64,000 bases of DNA from Bacillota bacterium (GTDB lineage: Bacteria; Bacillota; Clostridia; Christensenellales; SZUA-584), in contig JAEWTW010000043.1 in the NCBI GenBank assembly GCA_023397655.1, forward strand, positions 1-64,000. The letters are read 5' to 3'. The notes under the pieces are model-generated. The model was not told the DNA's origin. It made no database searches and saw only the letters and a program-made list of their open reading frames with translations. How positions within the stretch are numbered: the stretch's first letter is position 1; every line of letters begins with the position of its first letter. Made by a program: the position numbers and the translations under genes. Below are positions 62,756-64,000 of the stretch, in pieces.

Positions 62756-63500
62756 AGCCGCCGCCCGGCTGCACGAATGGCGCGGCGGGACATGCACCGC
62801 CGCCGCACCGCCGCCAATGGAGGCAAGCAGAACCGCCGCCCGGCCGTACTCATACAGCACCGCCGCACCGCCGACAAAGCCGCTCAGCGGGGCGCGTATG
62901 GCTTCGCTGCACCGCCGCCAGCTGCAGACGGTCAGAGCCGCCGCGCATGGTCACAGAAACATAAGAGCGGCGGGACACTCTCCCACCGCAAATTATTAAA
63001 CCATATGCACCGCCGCCAGTATAGCCCTGTTACGAATCATGAATATGTGCTTCCCGCTGGCAGGAAGGGCGATTTCCGCCGCGAAACCCGCGAGAGGCTA
63101 CAACTGCACCGCCGCACCGCCGACAAAGCCGCTTAGCGGGGCGCGTAGGGCTTCACAGCACCGCCGCCAATAAACAAGCATATAACCCCGCCGCACCGCC
63201 GCCCACTCGAGGCGATCAGAGCCGCCGCTCAGGCCATGAGAAAACAAATAGCGGCGGGACTCTCCCACCGCATACTGTGAAACCCGCCGCACCGCCGCCG
63301 ATATAGCCTTGATACGGTTTATAAACATATGCTTCCCGCTGGCAGGAAGGGCAATTTCCGCCGCTTAAGGCGCGGCAGGGTACATCTGCACCGCAGCGCC
63401 GCCGATAAAGGCGCTGAGCGGGGCGCGTAGGGCTTCATAGAACCGCCGCCCGTGGAAGCGATCAGAGCCGCCGCCAGCTGCACGAATGGAGCGGCGGGAC
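62756..63500. repeat. GCCGCC hairpin repeat array: about three degenerate 280-bp units
   Basis: Four further hairpins of the same family lie at 62756-62791, 62936-62976, 63220-63260 and 63466-63500. All begin AGCCGCCGC and end GCGGCGGGAC; two have the CACGAATGG loop, two have longer AT-rich loops. Interleaved modules recur with a period close to 282 bp: AGCGGGGCGCGTAKGGCTTC at 62886, 63135 and 63417, and CTTCCCGCTGGCAGGAAGG at 63050 and 63332. CCGCCGCACCGCCG blocks fill the gaps. No reading frame here has a ribosome-binding site or a recognisable product, so I treat all 750 bases as non-coding structured DNA. Confidence 0.8.
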
Positions 63501-63501
63501 T

Positions 63502-63717
63502 TCATATGCGCTCTTTGGTATCTCTTAGAACAAAGGCAGATTCAAAATCGCAGTCAAGCGCAACAGCTATCTTTTTCAGGTCAGTTTCTGTGAAGTTATC
63601 ACGCTTCATTTTATTGCTAAGGTTTTGAGGGGTCCAGCCAATTTTACGCGCCAGCGCTGCTTCGGACATGTTACCTCTTTTCACAAGCAATATGCGTATT
63701 TTTTCGGTCATGCTCAT
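63502..63717 (-). CDS. Cro/CI-type helix-turn-helix regulator
   Basis: A protein of 71 residues; ATG at 63717 has AAGGAG eight bases upstream. EAALARKIGWTPQNLSNKMKR is a clear XRE helix-turn-helix, followed by a short dimerisation helix (LKKIAVALDCDFESAFV). It is divergent from the gene at 63889 across a compact promoter-operator region, forming a bistable-switch layout typical of temperate phages and ICEs. Confidence 0.88.
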   Translation of the reverse strand: MSMTEKIRILLVKRGNMSEAALARKIGWTPQNLSNKMKRDNFTETDLKKIAVALDCDFESAFVLRDTKERI

Positions 63718-63745
63718 ATTCTATTCTCCTTTTCGCTTTGTTTGT

Positions 63746-63774
63746 ATTGTAAATTTAATAGTGTATATTGTCAA
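63746..63774 (-). promoter_or_regulatory. Promoter of the Cro/CI-type gene
   Basis: On the minus strand TTGACA and TACAAT are separated by exactly 17 bases. TATACACTA in the spacer matches one half of the operator repeat found at 63834-63851, which suggests autoregulation. Confidence 0.75.
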
Positions 63775-63825
63775 TATATTTAAGTATTTTATAAAATATT
63801 ATTTTCAATAATCATCAAATAAGTG

Positions 63826-63854
63826 TTGACATCATACACGAATTAGTGTATAGT
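63826..63854 (+). promoter_or_regulatory. Promoter and operator of the rightward gene
   Basis: TTGACA at 63826-63831 and TATAGT at 63849-63854 with a 17-base spacer. The inverted repeat ATACAC-GAATTA-GTGTAT (63834-63851) covers the spacer and reaches into the -10 box, so the divergent Cro/CI-type protein probably represses here. Confidence 0.82.
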
Positions 63855-63888
63855 ATAGACATAAGGTAAGGGAAAGGAGATCAGAACC

Positions 63889-64000
63889 ATGAAGAACCAG
63901 AAGCGCACAGTATGCCAGATAGCGAACCGGATCAAGGGAATGAGCAGAAGTGAGGCCTTCAAAAGCGCGTGGGCTATCGTGAAGGGTCAGGCCATGGAGA
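63889..64000 (+). CDS. Short phage/ICE-type protein, partial at window end
   Basis: Starts ATG at 63889 with AAAGGAGA eight bases upstream. The visible 37 residues include CQIANRIKGMSRSEAFKSAW and AIVKGQAME, resembling small basic proteins of unknown role often found early in prophages and integrative elements. The remainder lies beyond the window. Confidence 0.75.
   Translation, partial: MKNQKRTVCQIANRIKGMSRSEAFKSAWAIVKGQAME

Noticed and set aside
62683..63136. Arg/Pro/Ala-rich frames in the 280-bp repeat array
   Set aside because: They are low-complexity translations of CCGCCG, lack ribosome-binding sites and change frame between repeat units.
62756..63500. CRISPR array
   Set aside because: Repeats are 35-41 nt hairpins but spacing is irregular, intervening DNA is itself repeated, and no cas gene is nearby.

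Overview
The window looks like a chromosomal segment of an anaerobic, spore-forming member of the Bacillota (class Clostridia). The support is a six-subunit Rnf ion-pumping complex, a pyruvate:ferredoxin oxidoreductase, Bacillota-type PurR and YerC regulators, a SpoIVFA/SpoIVFB-like pair and BclA/BclB-type collagen-like surface proteins. Base composition is moderately GC-rich in core genes, with a few AT-rich insertions. I cannot name the genus from sequence alone.

Region 1 (1-9.5 kb, all minus strand) is a surface-glycoprotein locus. Two overlapping family-2 glycosyltransferases (one cut by the window edge) sit next to four large collagen-like proteins. Their Gly-X-Y tracts are mostly the hexapeptide GPTGDT, flanked by jelly-roll-like (BclA-type), BclB-type or DNRLRE domains. 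The first three carry the BclA-type fold at the N-terminus, the reverse of the usual exosporium layout.

Region 2 (9.8-26 kb) holds housekeeping genes: sn-glycerol-1-phosphate dehydrogenase, PurR, MurC, a URO-D family protein, an AT-rich exonuclease-BRCT protein, LigA, PcrA, YerC, an FAH-family enzyme, an SSB-like protein, a PdaB-like deacetylase, PNPase and ribosomal protein S15.

Region 3 (26-40 kb) is energy metabolism and envelope: rnfCDGEAB, maf, an AT-rich orphan gene, a CoA-disulfide-reductase-like flavoprotein, an AraC/GyrI regulator, MreB and PFOR. PFOR reduces ferredoxin and Rnf oxidises it with NAD+, storing the energy as an ion gradient.

Region 4 (39.8-57.4 kb) has an OGG-type glycosylase, the rpmA/rplU/rng/radical-SAM block (L27 has no cleavable extension and no prp gene lies between rplU and rpmA), VOC and MBL-fold proteins, SpoIVFB/SpoIVFA-like proteins, an NlpC/P60 hydrolase, two Pro-rich membrane proteins, ProS, and a B12-type ABC importer behind a cobalamin riboswitch. 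It ends with tRNA-Ala(GGC).

Region 5 (57.4 kb to the end) is the left part of an integrative element inserted at the tRNA-Ala 3' end. It carries a tyrosine integrase and XRE repressor, two small DNA-binding proteins, a replisome-organizer-like protein, a G39P-like helicase-loader protein, a sigma-like factor and a Cro/CI-type switch at the right edge. It also holds a family of GCCGCC/GGCGGC hairpin repeats in about 280-bp degenerate tandem units, and a cluster of internally covarying short repeats. These non-coding structures are the least explained signal in the window.
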